From NCBI GenBank assembly GCA_002102555.1, contig MCFL01000027.1, forward strand, positions 124,001 to 188,000: a stretch of DNA of 64,000 nt. Direction: 5' to 3'. The position numbers and the translations under genes are program-made. Below are positions 1 through 13,333 of this stretch, in pieces. Every line of letters begins with the position of its first letter. The stretch's first letter is position 1. The notes beneath the pieces were generated by a model. That model had not been told where the DNA came from, made no database searches, and saw nothing but the letters and a program-made list of their open reading frames with translations. This stretch comes from Catenaria anguillulae PL171 (lineage: Eukaryota > Blastocladiomycota > Blastocladiomycetes > Blastocladiales > Catenariaceae).

Positions 1-3000
1 CAATCGAACTCGTGGCCTCATCTGAAGTACGCAAGGTTTCTGGTCAGCGAGCAGATAGGAGAGATGAACCATGACAAATGAGTTTGGGTACATACCGAGA
101 ACCAAAATCTTGGTCTTGCGCAAAATGGCCCGCGACAAGCACACCAATTGCTGCTGGCCAACCGACAACGACCCACCCGTGAGCTCGTGCTCGAGTCCTC
201 CTTCAAGGCCACGAACAAATTCAGCCAAATGGGCACCCTCCAAGGCAGACCAGAGGGCGGCGTCATCATGAGAGCCAGTCGGGTCGAGGTTGTCGCGAAT
301 CGAAGCATTGAAGATAACACTGCAAATCAAGCGCAAGTATAGGTCAGCACGTTGTCGCTCGGTGTGCCAAAGCGTTCAAATGTGGACGTACGGATCCTGC
401 GGCAAGATTGTCAACCGCGAACGCAAGTCTTGCAAGCCAATTGTGGACACGTCTACGCCATCAACGACAATCTTACCGGCAATGGCTTCGATGATACGGA
501 AGAGAGCCAGCGTCATGCTGCTCTTGCCCGCGCCCGTGCGACCGACCACGCCTACTTTCGCGCCTGCCTTGATCTTGAGGTCAATTCCCTTGAGCACGGG
601 CGGCAATCCCTCACGGTACGTGGTCTGGTAATCTTGAAATTCAATCTCACCTTTGGACGGCCATGCGGGAGGCAAATCAAAGTTGGTCTTTTCGGCAGCC
701 TCGGTCGGGATCTTGGAATACTCGGCAATGCGCTCGACAGATACGACGGCGTTCTCGATTTGGCCATACACACGAATGATGGCCGACAAGAGGAAGGTGA
801 CTGTGAGCAAAATGACGCGATTGTAGGTATACGTAAGTGCCCGTGAATGCAGCTGCGAATGTAGGCAAGGACAACGTACTGTCGAACGAGTAAGTCAAGG
901 CGACACCACTCATGCCAACACCCGTGGTTGTGGTGAGCACAGCCGTAAACATGACGCCAACCATGATGATGGTCCCGAGCAAGTTGAGCGAAACAAAGAG
1001 CCACCGGTTGACTGTGATCATGTTGTAGAATCCAGTCGAGCTTGCGTCGAACCGCTCCTCGGCCTGCTTCAAGAAGCGCTTCTCGTGCTGGTAAGCGCGG
1101 ACGGTAGGAAGACCCGACAGGGTTTCGGAAAAGTGTTGGTACACGGGCGAGTTGAGGACCATGTAAATGCGCTGGATCTCGCGGCTTGCGTTCAGGTAAA
1201 TGTACTGGATGAAGCCGAAGACGACGCAGATCGGGAGGAGGATCACAAAGAACCACGGGACTGCCAGGAAGATTGTAATGAGAATTCCAAAGGTCTGGCA
1301 GACCATGAACTGGAACTGGAAGAGCAGTTGAGGAATCATTGTGTCAACTTGTTTGATATCGGCGGTGAATCTGAGAAGGGAAGAATTTCAAAGTGGGACA
1401 ACAACGGTGTGAGCAATTGCAAGAATGGAGGTCCGACAAGCGCAAATGCATACCGATTCAAGATACGGCCACTTGGAGTCGTGTCAAAGAAGCTCATGGG
1501 CACCCGCAAAATGTTGTCCAGCATGCCCGCCATAGTATTCCGCGCGCCACGAATCGCGACAATGGCAAAGCCAAAGACAATACCACCGACGTTGAGTGCG
1601 CCGTTGCCAAACGTGAAGCCGGCATAGATGCCAAGATAATACCCGAGCCCACCTTCGCCACGCGCCGAGGCGGCAGCCCATTGAGCCAACCAGACCGTTG
1701 TGTAGATGCCGATGGCGGTGCCAACGGCCGTGATCAAAAAGTTGAGGGCCATCAACGAGTAACCGCAGTACTTGCAGTACAGGGCGTACACGCGCCAGTT
1801 GACCGACCCGGCGCTCTTGGTTTCCTTGTTGTCGTCATCGTCGAGGTTGGTGGCAGCTACGAGCTTCTTCTTTTCATCGCTCGTGTCCTCGGCAGCGTCG
1901 TCAACAACAATCTTGGACTCCTTTGGCGCTTCCGCTGCATGCGTCGGCGCGGAATCGGTGGCAATCTCGGTGGACTTGGTGAGCGCGGCATCGGTCAATG
2001 TGCCATGCGAGCTACCCTCCTCTTCGGACGCGGATGCGGACTCGTCGTCATCTTCCTCTTTGCGCTTGGCCTGGTACTCCTCCACCATGAGCCGGACGTG
2101 ACCGCCCTCAATAGCGAGCAAAGACTCGTACGTGCCGCGCTCTGCAATGGTTGCGTCGCGCACAAGCAAAATATCGTCGACCTCGTCGAGATGGTGGATG
2201 CCGTGGGTTACAAGGACGACCGTCTTGCCACGCAATAGACCAGAAGTTGGGTTGAAGAGCGCATTCCACATGTGGCGGTCAACGTGACTGTCGAGCGCAG
2301 AAAAGATGTCGTCCATGAGGACAAGATCGACAGCATTCATTTGCGCGGCGTAAAGGACACGGGCGGCGGCAACTCGGGCCTACAATACGACAAGCAGGAC
2401 GAGGATGAGCAGGTTTTGAATGAGCTACATGAGAGCAAAATGCAGGTGTCGCAGCATACCTTTTGACCACCACTCAACGAAATACCCTTCTCGCCAATCA
2501 ACGTGTCGTGGCCCTTGGTCAACGTAGCCACATCCTTGCGCATGGCGCACGCAGCAATCACGCGGTCGTACACGGCCTCGTCATAGTCCAAACCAAACAA
2601 AATGTTCTCGCGCAAGGTCGCATTCTGGATCCACGGCTGCTGGGTCGCAAAGGCAACCCGGCCACGCAACGAGACACTGCCACGCTCCTTTTGAATCTCT
2701 CCAAGCATACTCGCAACCAAGGCAGATTTACCGCTTCCAACCTTGCCGACAATCGCCGTCAATGTGCCGGGCTTGATGGCAAGATCGTCAATCGTCAAGA
2801 CGGTCGTGTCGCCCGTGAACGTAAATGCCGCGTCCTTGATGTGCACGGCGGGCGTGGAATCGTCCTTGTTGTCGATCGGCAACCGCTCCACATACGAGTC
2901 CAAATCGGCGGAAACCAAAAACTTGCCCAGACGCTTGGATGAGGCAAATGCCTCGACCACAGGGTTCCATCCCCAAACAATGGTTTGGATCGGGTTCTCG

Positions 3001-4712
3001 AGCATGCGCATGATGGACAAAGTCACAAACACGCGCGACTCATTAAGCGAGTTTGCTGGCGACGTCAAGGCGTAAACGGCAAACACGGCAAAGGTCGAGA
3101 TGGCGGGCAGCATAAATGAGATGCCGATCTGGAACGACAGCACGTATGCGAGCTTTTGGAAGTAGTGCAACTCGAGCTCGCGGAACTTGACAATGCGGTC
3201 GCGAATGAACCAGGTCCACCCGTAGAGCTTGAGAGTCTTGATGCTAGCGAGGGCCTCGGTCGTGACCTTGACTCGGCCGTCGGTCTGTGCAAGCGCGAGC
3301 GTGCGGAAACGCATCATGGCCTTTGCAAAGGCACCGAGGAGCGGGAATGACAAAAAGATGGTGGCAAGCGACATGAGCATAGACCATCCGACTTGATTGT
3401 AGAGCAGAACCAGCGCAAGCACGAGCGAGACAGGCGCAGCAACCAAATCAGCCACGGTGAACATGGCATTGGAAATATTTTGAGCATCGACACTCATGAG
3501 TGTGACGATTTGACCAATGTCTGTTTCCTTGAGGAACGTGGCCACGCGCAATCCCTTGCGGTAAATGAGGGACTGAATTGCCGCTTTGAGGATGATTTGG
3601 AGCATGAACATTTGGTGATACAGAGCACAAATAATGCGCTCGAGGCAACGCTGACGATGAGGAAAGCAATGGCCACGGCCACGCCGTCGCTCGTTGGATA
3701 AGGAGAGGGCAATTCCTGTGATTTCAAGTAGGCGACGAAGTACGAGACGAACGACGGCGTGAGGAACTGGAGCAGACTGAGCACCAAGCGCAACGTCCAG
3801 AGCACGATGATTCGCGGGCCCACAGTCTTGGCAATGGCCGTCAGGAACGAAGGTGCGGGGGCATCCTCGGGCGGATTGTCGCCATGCTGTACACGGTACG
3901 CGGCCGCAATGGGCTGCCAGTTGGACTCAAGCACTTGGCAGTTGGGCGATGCGCGGAGATACCGCGGCAGATACCACAGATCCTCGTACTCGAGCAAATT
4001 GCGGCGGGCGCGGATCAAAATTTCAACGACCCATGTGAACGTGATCTTGCTCAGGTACGACGCCGTGTACTCTGGCGACTCAATCTTGCCCTCGGGGATC
4101 TCATGGCCAGGGCGAGTGTCACGCAGCTTGACCGAGAAGCCTTCCGCCAGGAACAGAACGCCCGAGACAATGGCTTGCGCGAGAATCAGGGTCGCGACGG
4201 GCGAGTTGAAACGCAACAGCGTGCGGTAGTTTGTCGCCTTGAAGAGCGTTTGGAGGAGATAGTAGGTCGAAAGCGACGTGGACGGCCGGCGAGATTTGTT
4301 GTACTCGAGCCAATGTTGAATGGGGGCGATGAGGAGAGGCAGCAACTCGACAATCAAGCCAAACAGGTCGGACGAAGAGGTCGTCGAGTCGGATCCGGCG
4401 AGCTGCACAATGGCGACAACCGTCAAAGCCAAATTACCCGTTGCAATGATCTGAGAAAAGCAACCGCCCGGTCAGATCTTGTGTAAGGGCGTAAAAACGC
4501 ATGTAGACGGAAGAAGGGACGTGACGGACCAACTTGAGAAGGACAAGCAGCTTGTGCGGAGTCAGCATGTCGGCAGGCAGTTTTGGCCGGGTTGACAAGA
4601 AGCGGACTCGGTTCAGGAGTGCAACGCTCATGAGCAGCGACATGACGGGCAAGAGAACGCCATTTTGGAAGCAGAGCCCAAGGTCGATTGGCGGGCCATA
4701 GTTGACCACGGC
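1..4712 (-). CDS. ABCC (MRP)-type ABC transporter, 3' end off the left edge
   Basis: Full-size ABC exporter of subfamily C, expected to move conjugated or bulky anions across the vacuolar or plasma membrane. Read right to left: TMD0-like hydrophobic exons, TMD1, NBD1 (Walker A VGKVGSGKSA near 2740, signature LSGGQK at the 2460 splice, Walker B VDLVLMDD), an acidic linker, TMD2 (SGRILNR), and NBD2 (Walker A VGRTGAGKSS, then a LDEATSSID-like Walker B split by the last intron). Introns that restore homology: 4451-4529, 2380-2459, 1371-1453, 801-879, 320-391 and 22-95. NBD1 has Asp where NBD2 has the catalytic Glu, as is usual for ABCC. Near 3619-3626 the frame changes between SALFVL and YHQMFML with no room for an intron; one missing base would explain it. 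The exon ending at 4712 follows a good acceptor, but the exon carrying the start codon was not found. The C-terminus lies beyond base 1. Confidence 0.9.
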
Positions 4713-5717
4713 CTGTGCATTTCAAAGTGGCAAGCATCATGATGCGCCGAGTGAGGATCATTCATTTGTCAGTTCCATAGTTGCATGCGAGACATGATTC
4801 GACAGCCATGGAAACGGTCGAGAGACAATGGTGGTGTCGGTATGGCCAATCGCTCGCTGCACCGTGCATACCAGAGAATCGTCTGACCGGCAGAATGGCA
4901 TGGCTGGATTCTTGTGTGAGGATCAATACGGCCGTGGCAAGGCAACGTGCATGTGCATGGGAAACAGGGACCAAGTACGGAGTGAACGAGGAACGGGTAT
5001 GGGTTCCAAACGAGTCCGTGTGCCAGGAGAGGAATGTCGTCGAGGGAGACAGCGAGCTTTGTACTGTCCGGCCAATCTGCAGAAAGCGGGCACAGTGATG
5101 ACGACGACAGCGGCTGTGGTTCGGCAAGTTCCGCCGCCACAATATAGAGCGAGCGAGCCAGGGTTACTGGGGGAATCAAAACGAAAGTTCGGGTTGACTC
5201 ACTCATCCAGTCTGGACACACGACACCATCGCGGGCTTGCTGTTTGCAGCTTTTGATTGGCTGCGGGTCAGTTCCCACCTGTCAGCCAACCAGATTCCAT
5301 TGAGCTTGGACCGTTCGGAGAAATCAGAGGACAATCCCTCACCTCACAAGGGCCAGGCAACGAAGCTTGGCGCTGTTAACACCCCCGTGAATTAATCCGA
5401 ACACATCTTCCACTCCAGCCTCCTCAAGCTCATCCATAGTTGCGTTGCGGGCAGGCCACTATCTGTAGTTTCCGGAGCTGCTGTGCCAAGACAACTGTTG
5501 ACGGGGAGCTTGGGAACGTCGCAAGTTGGCAAAGTAACATCAGGAGGACACAACAGTCATGAGCAAAATCAGAGCGATTGTATTGGGTCCAAGGGAATGA
5601 TGATAAGTACTACGCGGCCTAGCAGGGATGAAAGAGCAGAAACAACGAAAACAATCTTTACAAGTCCTGATCCTTTCCCAACCCAAAGTCTCTCAATGCC
5701 TTGTCCATCTTCCCGCC
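4713..5717. other. Upstream region of the ABCC gene and gap to the cyclase 3' end
   Basis: This stretch should hold the first exon(s) of the ABCC gene on the minus strand. A frame between about 5278 and 5196 ends at a GTGAGT donor, and a CTGCAG acceptor lies near 5085, but the phases do not join cleanly to the exon ending at 4712 and no homology is evident. From about 5280 to 5717 I see no coding signal; it separates two minus-strand genes and should contain the cyclase 3' UTR. Confidence 0.35.
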
Positions 5718-8700
5718 CTACTTGCTGTCTGCGATATAAATGCCCGTAAATGTCGCTCGCAAAGAGTCGTCCTCCAAATACTTCTTGCACCGCTCAATCA
5801 TTAGGGAACTCGCCTTGTCCTTGCCATGGGTCAAGACTCGTTCAAAGCCTTCAAGTGCAGCCTCAAAGTCGGCCTTGTAATACGCGCCTAGCGCCGCCTC
5901 GTACTCGACAATCTGGAGCTGCTTGGCCTCTGGGATCGTGTCTCCAACCCGGGCAACCAGCTCGTACATGACAATTGGGTTGCGTTTCCCAACAGGACAC
6001 ACCGTGTCCAGCTCGCGTGTCACAAACAGGTCGCGGGTCTCGGCTCGAGTAAAGGCAGTAATCATGATGGTGACCCCGTAATACTTGGTCAGACCTTCTA
6101 CGCGAGATGAGAGATTGACTGCGTCACCAATGCACGAAAACTCCATGCGTTTTTCCGATCCAATATTGCCCGACAAGACCTCGCCCGTGTTGATGCCAAT
6201 GCCAATCGAGATGGTCTTTAGCCCGGCCTTTTGGCGGGCCAAGTTCCATTCGTTCAAATCGGCAATCATGCGCAGAGCCGTGTTGCATGCGTGCACAGCA
6301 TCGTCGGCACTGACAAATGGAACGCCGAAAACGGCCATGACTGCAGTAAAATGTCAGCAAGTGAGTACAGCATCTACTACACTTGAAGAAACAACGACAG
6401 GTGCAAACATACTCGCATCGCCTATGTACTTGTCAAGGATGCCGCTGTTATCAATGATTGCATTCACACAGTGCGTAAAGTGCTCATTGAGCAGCTCGAC
6501 GACCTGGTTTGGCTTGAGTGATTCGCTATTTGAAAAACATCAGTCAGCCGAAAGTCTGTCTTTGAGGCTGCAAAAGAGGCGACGCACCTGATTTCCGTAA
6601 ACCCACGCACGTCGCTAAACAACACAGACACCTGCTTCCTCACGCCGCCCAGCTGTGCACTGCCCTCTTGCATGACGAGCTTGGCCAGTTCGGGCGACAT
6701 GTACCGAGAAAGGGTCGACAACGCTCGGCGCTCATTCGAGATATCCTCGATAATCACAACCACGCCCTGCCCACCAATGTGCCTCACAATGTTATAGTTG
6801 ATGATCTTTGTCTGCTTGTTTGCACCACGAAGCTCATAGTCGGACGAGTACGCCGACACGCCCGACTGCCAAACGGATCGAATGTCCTGGAGCATCATCT
6901 GGTTGTCTTCGCCAAGCCAAGAGTCAATGGACTGGGCTTCCATGGTCTCGCGCGTGGTACCGAGGAAATCCATGAGCCAGGGCCGGTTGATTGTGTTCAT
7001 GCGCAGCTGTTGCGAGAGCGACACGACACAGGGCGAGAGCGACGCGAGAATCGAGTCGAGATAGTCGCGCATGCGCTCCGTTTGTTGGCTGTGGGACACA
7101 TGAGCTGTGAGATGCGACTCAACTCGCGAACAAAAGAAAAAAAAAAAGACGACATACAAGAGCACCGACTTCTCTATGGCCACAGCCGCTTGCGCCGAAA
7201 AAGCATCAAGAAGCTGCTCATCGTCCGCCGTAAACACACCATTCAACTTGTTGATCATTTGGGTCACGCCGACAATTGCACCGTCTGCATTCTTGATGGG
7301 CATGCACAAAATGGAACTGGTGCGATACCCAGTGGTCTTGTCCACGTCCTTGTTGAACCGCGGATCCGCGTATGCGTCTGGGATATTGATTGGCTGCCCT
7401 GTCATGGCCACCGCGCCGGCAATGCCCATGGTTGCAGGGAACCGAATGTTCTTCATTTGACCTTCCTTGTCGGGAATCTGTGACCAAAGCTCCTTCTTTT
7501 CCTCATCAAGCAAGAACAAGGTACATCGATCCGCACCGAGCAACTCGCGAGCTCCGCGCATGATTTCTTGAATCAAGGCAGACAGCTCCAACTGGCTCGA
7601 CAAGTGGCGGGTCGTGTCGAGTAGCACCTCGACCTTCTTTTGCGTCTTTTTCATGTCGTCGTACGACGCCGCGTTGGACACTATCATTTCGGTCTGGATA
7701 CGGAGAATCCGGAACAAAAAGTCGTCCTCGTGCGAGAACGGGTGGCGGCGCATGCCAAACGGTAAATTGAGCCGTGTTGGTGGAGTACTCGGAGTCGAGG
7801 GTTGCGTGCCATTGTTGTTGGCGTTGTTTACAGCCGCCGCCACAGCCAACCCTCGCTCGCTTGATGTTGAGGCGGCGCCGCCGGTGCCTGCTCCGCCAAG
7901 CTTATTCAGCGCAACCAAACACCCGAGCGGCCTGCCATCCGAATGCCGCAGCGGAATCGCCAACAGGCCAACAACCGGTTGCACGCCGAGCCCGTCCACC
8001 TCGCTGTCAACGGCGGCCGCGTCAGCTTCCGAGTTGCGAATGTTGATCATGCAATCCCGCTCAATGCACAAGCTGGCAATGCCACGGCCAAAAGCGAACC
8101 GCTGGCCGAGCTGGTACTTGAAAGGCAATTGTCTACCTGAAGCCGCCACACCCGCCGCGCCACTGGCCACCCCAGATCCCGAGGAAGATACCGATACAGC
8201 CAACAAGTCCTTTGTGCTGCTCCTCGCCGACGCAGCCACGGCAGTGCCTGCCCCACACATACTCCCCAATGCAACAGGTGTGACATTTGGCGACAAGGCG
8301 GCACTCTCGAGAATCAATTCCTTGCGCGTGTGATCCATGAAATACACATAAGCAATCTCGGCGTGCATGATATCGATTGTCTCCTCGAGCAACTTGCGCA
8401 TTGCGCTCTTCATTTCCAGCTCGACGGAGTAGGTGGACACGGTGAGCAAGCGGCCAACTTTGGCAAATAGAATCAGCAACTGCTTGACCGTGTTTGTGCG
8501 CTCCTCCTTGTCCATCTTTTCCACATAGTCGAGAAATCGCGAGTCGAGGTAGTTGCTCAGCAGGCTGTCGATGAGATTGTCTTCCGAGTGTGCGGCCATG
8601 CCCGCGTGTCCGTCAAGGAGTTTGTCGGCTTTGCCGAGGTACCGTCGCTGAAAGTCTTGCGAGGAAAAGGACAGCTTGGAGAGCACGTCCGAGTCCGAGT

Positions 8701-10531
8701 CGGTATTAGTGTCCGAGGAGGCTGCTGTTGAGCCAAGCGGACGTGGGGACGAGGTGACAGCTAGCGCATTGAGAGAGGCGCTATGCATGTGAGAGGCGGC
8801 GCTCAGGCGGGCCGGGAGTGAAGGCGAGGGGCTGAGAGAGTTGTTGGCAGAGCGGGTGGTCGAGTAAGAGGAGAGGGTGCCTGTTTACAGAAAAACGTGA
8901 GATGGTAAGCCCGGGAGCAAAGCGGACAGAGAATGACGCACCCTGCTGAGCCTTTGGATCTGTTGTGACCGTCATTGTCGCTACTGCAGCCGCTTGCACA
9001 ATAGTGGCCAGTCCGCCAAGTGACGCGACTGTGGCCGTAACGGATTCTGTATGGTACGGACGACCTTGTGAGTTAGATGTTTTCTGGCATGCGTTACACG
9101 ACCCAGATGGGTAGCAAGGGTACCATTCATCTGGTTGAGATTGTTGAAGAGCTGAAATAGCTTTGAGCATATGGCTGGCATACTTGCATACGCTTTGAGC
9201 AGGGCAAGCAAACGTGTCAAGAATGTGGCTTCTGCTCCGACCTTGGATAGAGATGTCACTATTGAGCAAAGTGTGAGTTCAAAAATACATTTCCGCAGCA
9301 AGACACAACGAACCAACACACCAGAGTTGTTGGACAGTCTCAACAATGCACTCACGGCCTTGAGTACCTGATCCGTGTCCGATGCATTCATGAATGCTTC
9401 GACCGCTGCCACATCATCCTCAACTGACTCGCCAGACGCGGCCGATATGTGCATTTGCGGCACTGTGGCTGATCCTTCGCCAAGCACGTCCGACGATGGC
9501 CCCGTTGGATTAGGCACAGCCGATGTGTCCTGTCGTGGATGAGGAACCAGGCTAAGCAGATCCGAGATGGAAGAAAAGGACGACGATTTGATGGGCATGG
9601 CTTTGGTGACAGCCAAGCGTGATTTTCCCGCGGATCCGTTTGGTCGAGATGTGGGTGACGGCGAGCTTGTTCTCGGCGGCCGTACAGAGGCCGAGGTCGG
9701 TCGACCAGATGCCGATGAAGCAGCAGCAGTACTAGGACGTCCGCGACTCGAGACCATTGTGTTGCTTGATGCAGCCGGGGAGCCGGCGGATGGAGGACTG
9801 ATTGTGACTGTGGCGCCGGCCGAATTGGGGCGAATACTGGTATTGTGTGGATTTGTAGGTGAGACACCCTTGCGGTTGAGCGACGAAGTGCCCGGACGCT
9901 TGTGGGCGAGTGGGGATCCGATCGGCGACGAAGCGGCAGAGGAGCCAGACGATGATGTGGACGTGACCGGTGACCTTTGGGCGAAAGAACGGTACGCTGA
10001 GGTTTGAGGAAACTGTTTGAGTGCCTCGCGTGGCTTGAGAGGCGCAATGTAGGGTAGCGTTGAGTCCGAGTTGGACGGTTGCAAAGTTGATTTCTTGGTT
10101 TGTTGTTCGCGGGTTGGGTTTGTTTGACGCGTCACGATGGGACTGGCCAAACTTGACGTGTATGAACGCGATGTTCCACCTGAAGTGGGTGAATGTTGGC
10201 GAAATTGGCCCAGAGGTTCAATACTTGCAGCCCCTGAAGATCCCGAATGTGGAGCTGTCGGTAACGGAGGTGGAGACGGATGGAGAGGCAAGGCACTGGT
10301 TCCCTCGATGGCAGACAAGCGCGTTTGGGTATGGGTGCAGGTGGTATCACGAGCTACTGAGGCCGATATTGCTCTGGGTGGCCGATGAAACTTGAGGTCG
10401 GAGCCCACATAGTCGACGAGGTGGGTTGGATGGTTCGCTGATGCAGCAATGGGAACACCGCTCGAGGACTTCGAGGCCGTGACGCTTGCGGTCACAGCAT
10501 CAGCGGAAGCTTGAGCCGACGAATGTGACAT
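5718..10531 (-). CDS. GAF-GAF-PAS class III adenylate cyclase with long N-terminal extension
   Basis: Makes cAMP from ATP. Seven exons (9322-10531, 9124-9258, 8942-9046, 7158-8880, 6588-7088, 6413-6525, 5718-6340) sum to 4410 nt, 1469 aa, starting at a true ATG. Order: Ser/Pro-rich disordered region (about 1-380); helical ARM-like stretch (385-480); GAF1 (about 640-830); GAF2 (about 900-1055, HLSSQLELSALIQEIMRG); PAS-like (about 1060-1190); class III catalytic domain (about 1205-1390). The first metal Asp is in VLFSDVRGFT; the adenine-contact Lys and second metal Asp in LDKYIGDAIMAVFG; the Asn/Arg transition-state pair in GDAVNLSSR. The second purine-selecting position is Ser in EFSCIGD, where cyanobacterial CyaB-type enzymes have Thr, so adenylate rather than guanylate cyclase is favoured. 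The architecture is that of cyanobacterial CyaB1/B2. A TPR-like helical tail ends the protein. No membrane segment, so it is probably soluble. The intron 7089-7157 has no in-frame stop. Confidence 0.93.
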
Positions 10532-11361
10532 AATATTTGCCTGCGTTGCATTTACTACTCAAGATGCAGAGAGAGCGACTCAAGGACGAGTCAAGGCTGG
10601 GTTGGACTGGGAACGACTCGCTCTGTCAGCTTATGCGGTACAGTATGCTGGCCTTTGTGGCTGTGCCTGCGAACAGAGATCTGGAGCACAGGACGCTCCT
10701 GCGGACAGACTTGACAATGCCACTGTGTTTTCTGGAGCGATATCAATACCCAGATCGGTCTGTGTTTGTGCTCTGCATTGATTGCCACCGCCGAAGAGAA
10801 CTTGACGATAAACATGCCGAAAAGTTACCGTGGCTTCGGCCGACATTCTAGAACACGACACCTCACCTGACGAGCACGTGCCGCATCACCTCTCAAGTTT
10901 TTCGTCGTGTTGGCCTCTTGCTTGCCTGGCGATCCGCTGGTAGGTATAATGTCAGCAGCGAGCTCTCGACGACGAAACCTTGCCTGACGCTAAAGCCATC
11001 GATCGAGCTCGGCCAACCTCAAGCATTCAATTGCGCTGTGCTGTGCTGTACCGCGCCCGCCAACCCACACAGTCCGCCGCCGTCCCGTCCCGTCCCGACG
11101 CCGCCCCTCCACCGCAATCCACTTGCACACTTGGACCCGAATCATCTCGCTGTGATTTCACCATCCGTCCGCTGGTTGCTTGGTTGATTCACTCGACCGC
11201 TCTCTTGTTCTTGCACCGCTCGCCCTTCGCGATCCGCTCAAACGATCCCGTGCTCTCGCCGATTCCGCCGAAACTTCGCGCCAGCTGGCTTACTGGCATC
11301 ATCCTTCAATTTCATTCCCGCACTCGACTCGATCGACTCGCCCATCGACTCTATACTCGAC
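10532..11361. promoter_or_regulatory. Divergent intergenic region between adenylate cyclase and eIF2A
   Basis: About 830 bases between two divergent start codons, so both promoters should lie here. The half nearest eIF2A (about 11000-11360) is C-rich and pyrimidine-rich on the plus strand, consistent with a 5' leader. I recognise no TATA box or defined operator, and the open frames show no protein-like sequence. Confidence 0.4.
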
Positions 11362-13333
11362 ATGACTAGTTACGCCGTCACCTGTACGTTTGCACTTTAA
11401 AGCCTTTTTGACCGGCCTGTCCAGATATCCCGCTGACTCATAAGCCTCTGCAATCCATCACTCTGCCAACACAGACCGCAGCGGCACCGAAGTGGCCGCC
11501 TGCAACCCGGCCGCCGTTGACTCGTCGTTGCCCGTTCCATTTTCGCGCCAGGGCAACTTTCGCGCCTTTGTGCAAAGTAAAACGGGCAACCTGGTTGCCT
11601 GCGTCTCGACCGAGGGCCTCACCGTGACCGATCTCACGTCCAACACGGAAATCTACTCGTTCCAGCAAAAGGGCATCATTGAAGTGTCCATGTCGCCCAA
11701 GGGCACGTATGTGTGCACCTGGGAACGTCAAGCCAAGCCCGATCCTGCCACCAACCGGCCACACATGAACCTGCTCATTCACAATGTCTTGACCAAGGAA
11801 GTCATTGCCCGCCATCCGCACAAGAACCAGGCGTCATGGATCCCGCAATGGTCCGACGACGAATCCCTTTACGGCCGACTTTCGGGCACCTCGGATGTCA
11901 CGTTTTACGTGACGATTGGACCCAATGCGGGCGCCGCCTTCAAATTGCGAGGCGCGACCAACATTGCCGACTACTCCATTTCGCCCGGCAACAACCCGCA
12001 CGTTGTTGTGTTTATCCCCGAAGACAAGCGCGGCACCCCCGCCATTGTCAAGATGTTTTCGCTTGGCAACTTCCAGAACCCAACATCGGCAAAGACGTTT
12101 TACAAGGCAGACAAGGTCAAGTTTGTTTGGAACCACTTGGGCACGGGTGTGCTGGTGCTGACGTCGACCGAGGTGGATTCCACGGGACAGTCGTACTATG
12201 GCGAAAACAACTTGTACTACATGTCGACGGCGGGCAACTGGGACTGCCGCGTAGCACTCGACAAGGAGGGCCCCATCCACGATCTCGCGTGGGCGCCCAA
12301 CGGCCGCGAATTCGCAGTCATTTACGGGTTCATGCCGTCAAAGACCATGATGTTCAACTACAAGGCCGACCCGGTGTTTGACTTTGGAACGGCCGCGCGC
12401 AACACGCTCGCGTTCTCGCCCAACGGACGTATCTTGCTGATTGGCGGGTTTGGCAACTTGCCCGGCGAGTTTGAGCTGTGGGACTTGTCCAAGACGCTCA
12501 AGCTGGCCAACCTGTCGTCGCCCAATGCTACGCAAATCACGTGGTCGCCCGACGGCCGGCACTTGCTTACGGCCACGCTGTCGCCGCGCTTGCGTGTCGA
12601 CAACGGATGGAAGGTGTGGCATTACCGCGGCGTGTGTGTGGCCAAGCACGACGTCAAGGAGCTGTTCCAGATCGAGTGGCGGCCAGTCAGCTCGGCGGGG
12701 CCCAACATTGAGCAGTGGGCTCGACGCGAGCTGTCTCCTGCCCCCGCCGGCATTCAAGGCGTGGGTGCTGCCAAGCCCAAGTCGGTCGGCGGGGCATACC
12801 GGCCGCCATCGGCGCGCATGGGTGGTGCCGCGAGAAGTGTCCCCGGTGCCGCGTTTGTCGAAACCAGTGGCGGCAACAAGAGTCCCGGCCTGCGTGGCGG
12901 ACCCAGGCAAGTGCCCGGCATGACGCCGCCACCAGGCGCAAACGCCAACGGTAACGTGGGTGCTCGCGGCGGCAGCGCCGCAAGCGCCAACGGTAATGGC
13001 GGGCGCAACTCGCCGCGGCCCGGCCAGCAGTTGCGCGCCCAGGGGGGTGCGTCGTCGCCCATGTCTGCAGGCCAGCCGCCACGGAGCGGCACCAGTTCGC
13101 CTGCTGCGCCGCCGTCGCCCGCCGGGTCTGCTGGCGGCGGTGGTGGGGCGGGCGAGCCCGGCGCTGAGAAGCGCATTCAGACGCTCACAAAGAAGCTCAA
13201 GCAGATCCAGGGGCTCAAGCAAAAGATGTCGAATGGCGAGCGGCTCGATCAGGCGCAGCAAAAGAAGGTGGCGAGCGAGGGCGATGTCAGGACAGAGTTG
13301 GCCTTGTTGGGCGTGACGCAGTTGTCGATTTGA
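11362..13333 (+). CDS. EIF2A: Eukaryotic translation initiation factor 2A (eIF2A, WD-propeller type)
   Basis: Single-chain eIF2A, a beta-propeller factor that can deliver initiator tRNA to the 40S subunit in alternative initiation (family knowledge). Two exons, 11362-11383 and 11475-13333, give 626 aa; the 22-nt first exon supplies the start (MTSYAVTY) and the 91-nt intron has GTACGT and ACAG ends. Propeller blades are visible from repeated WSPDGRHLL- and FSPNGRILL-like strands; residues about 1-420 are the eIF2A domain. About 430-560 is a Gly/Pro/Ser-rich disordered linker containing GGRNSPRPG. The C-terminal 60 residues form a basic helix (KRIQTLTKKLKQIQGLKQK), as in other eIF2A proteins, which use this tail for ribosome or mRNA contact. 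Length and order fit the family well. It is distinct from eIF2-alpha (EIF2S1). Confidence 0.95.

Noticed and set aside
3560-3640. Intron as the explanation for the ABCC frame change
   Set aside because: Any GT-AG interval here would remove the conserved helix leading to SLIYRKGL, so a frame break fits better than splicing.
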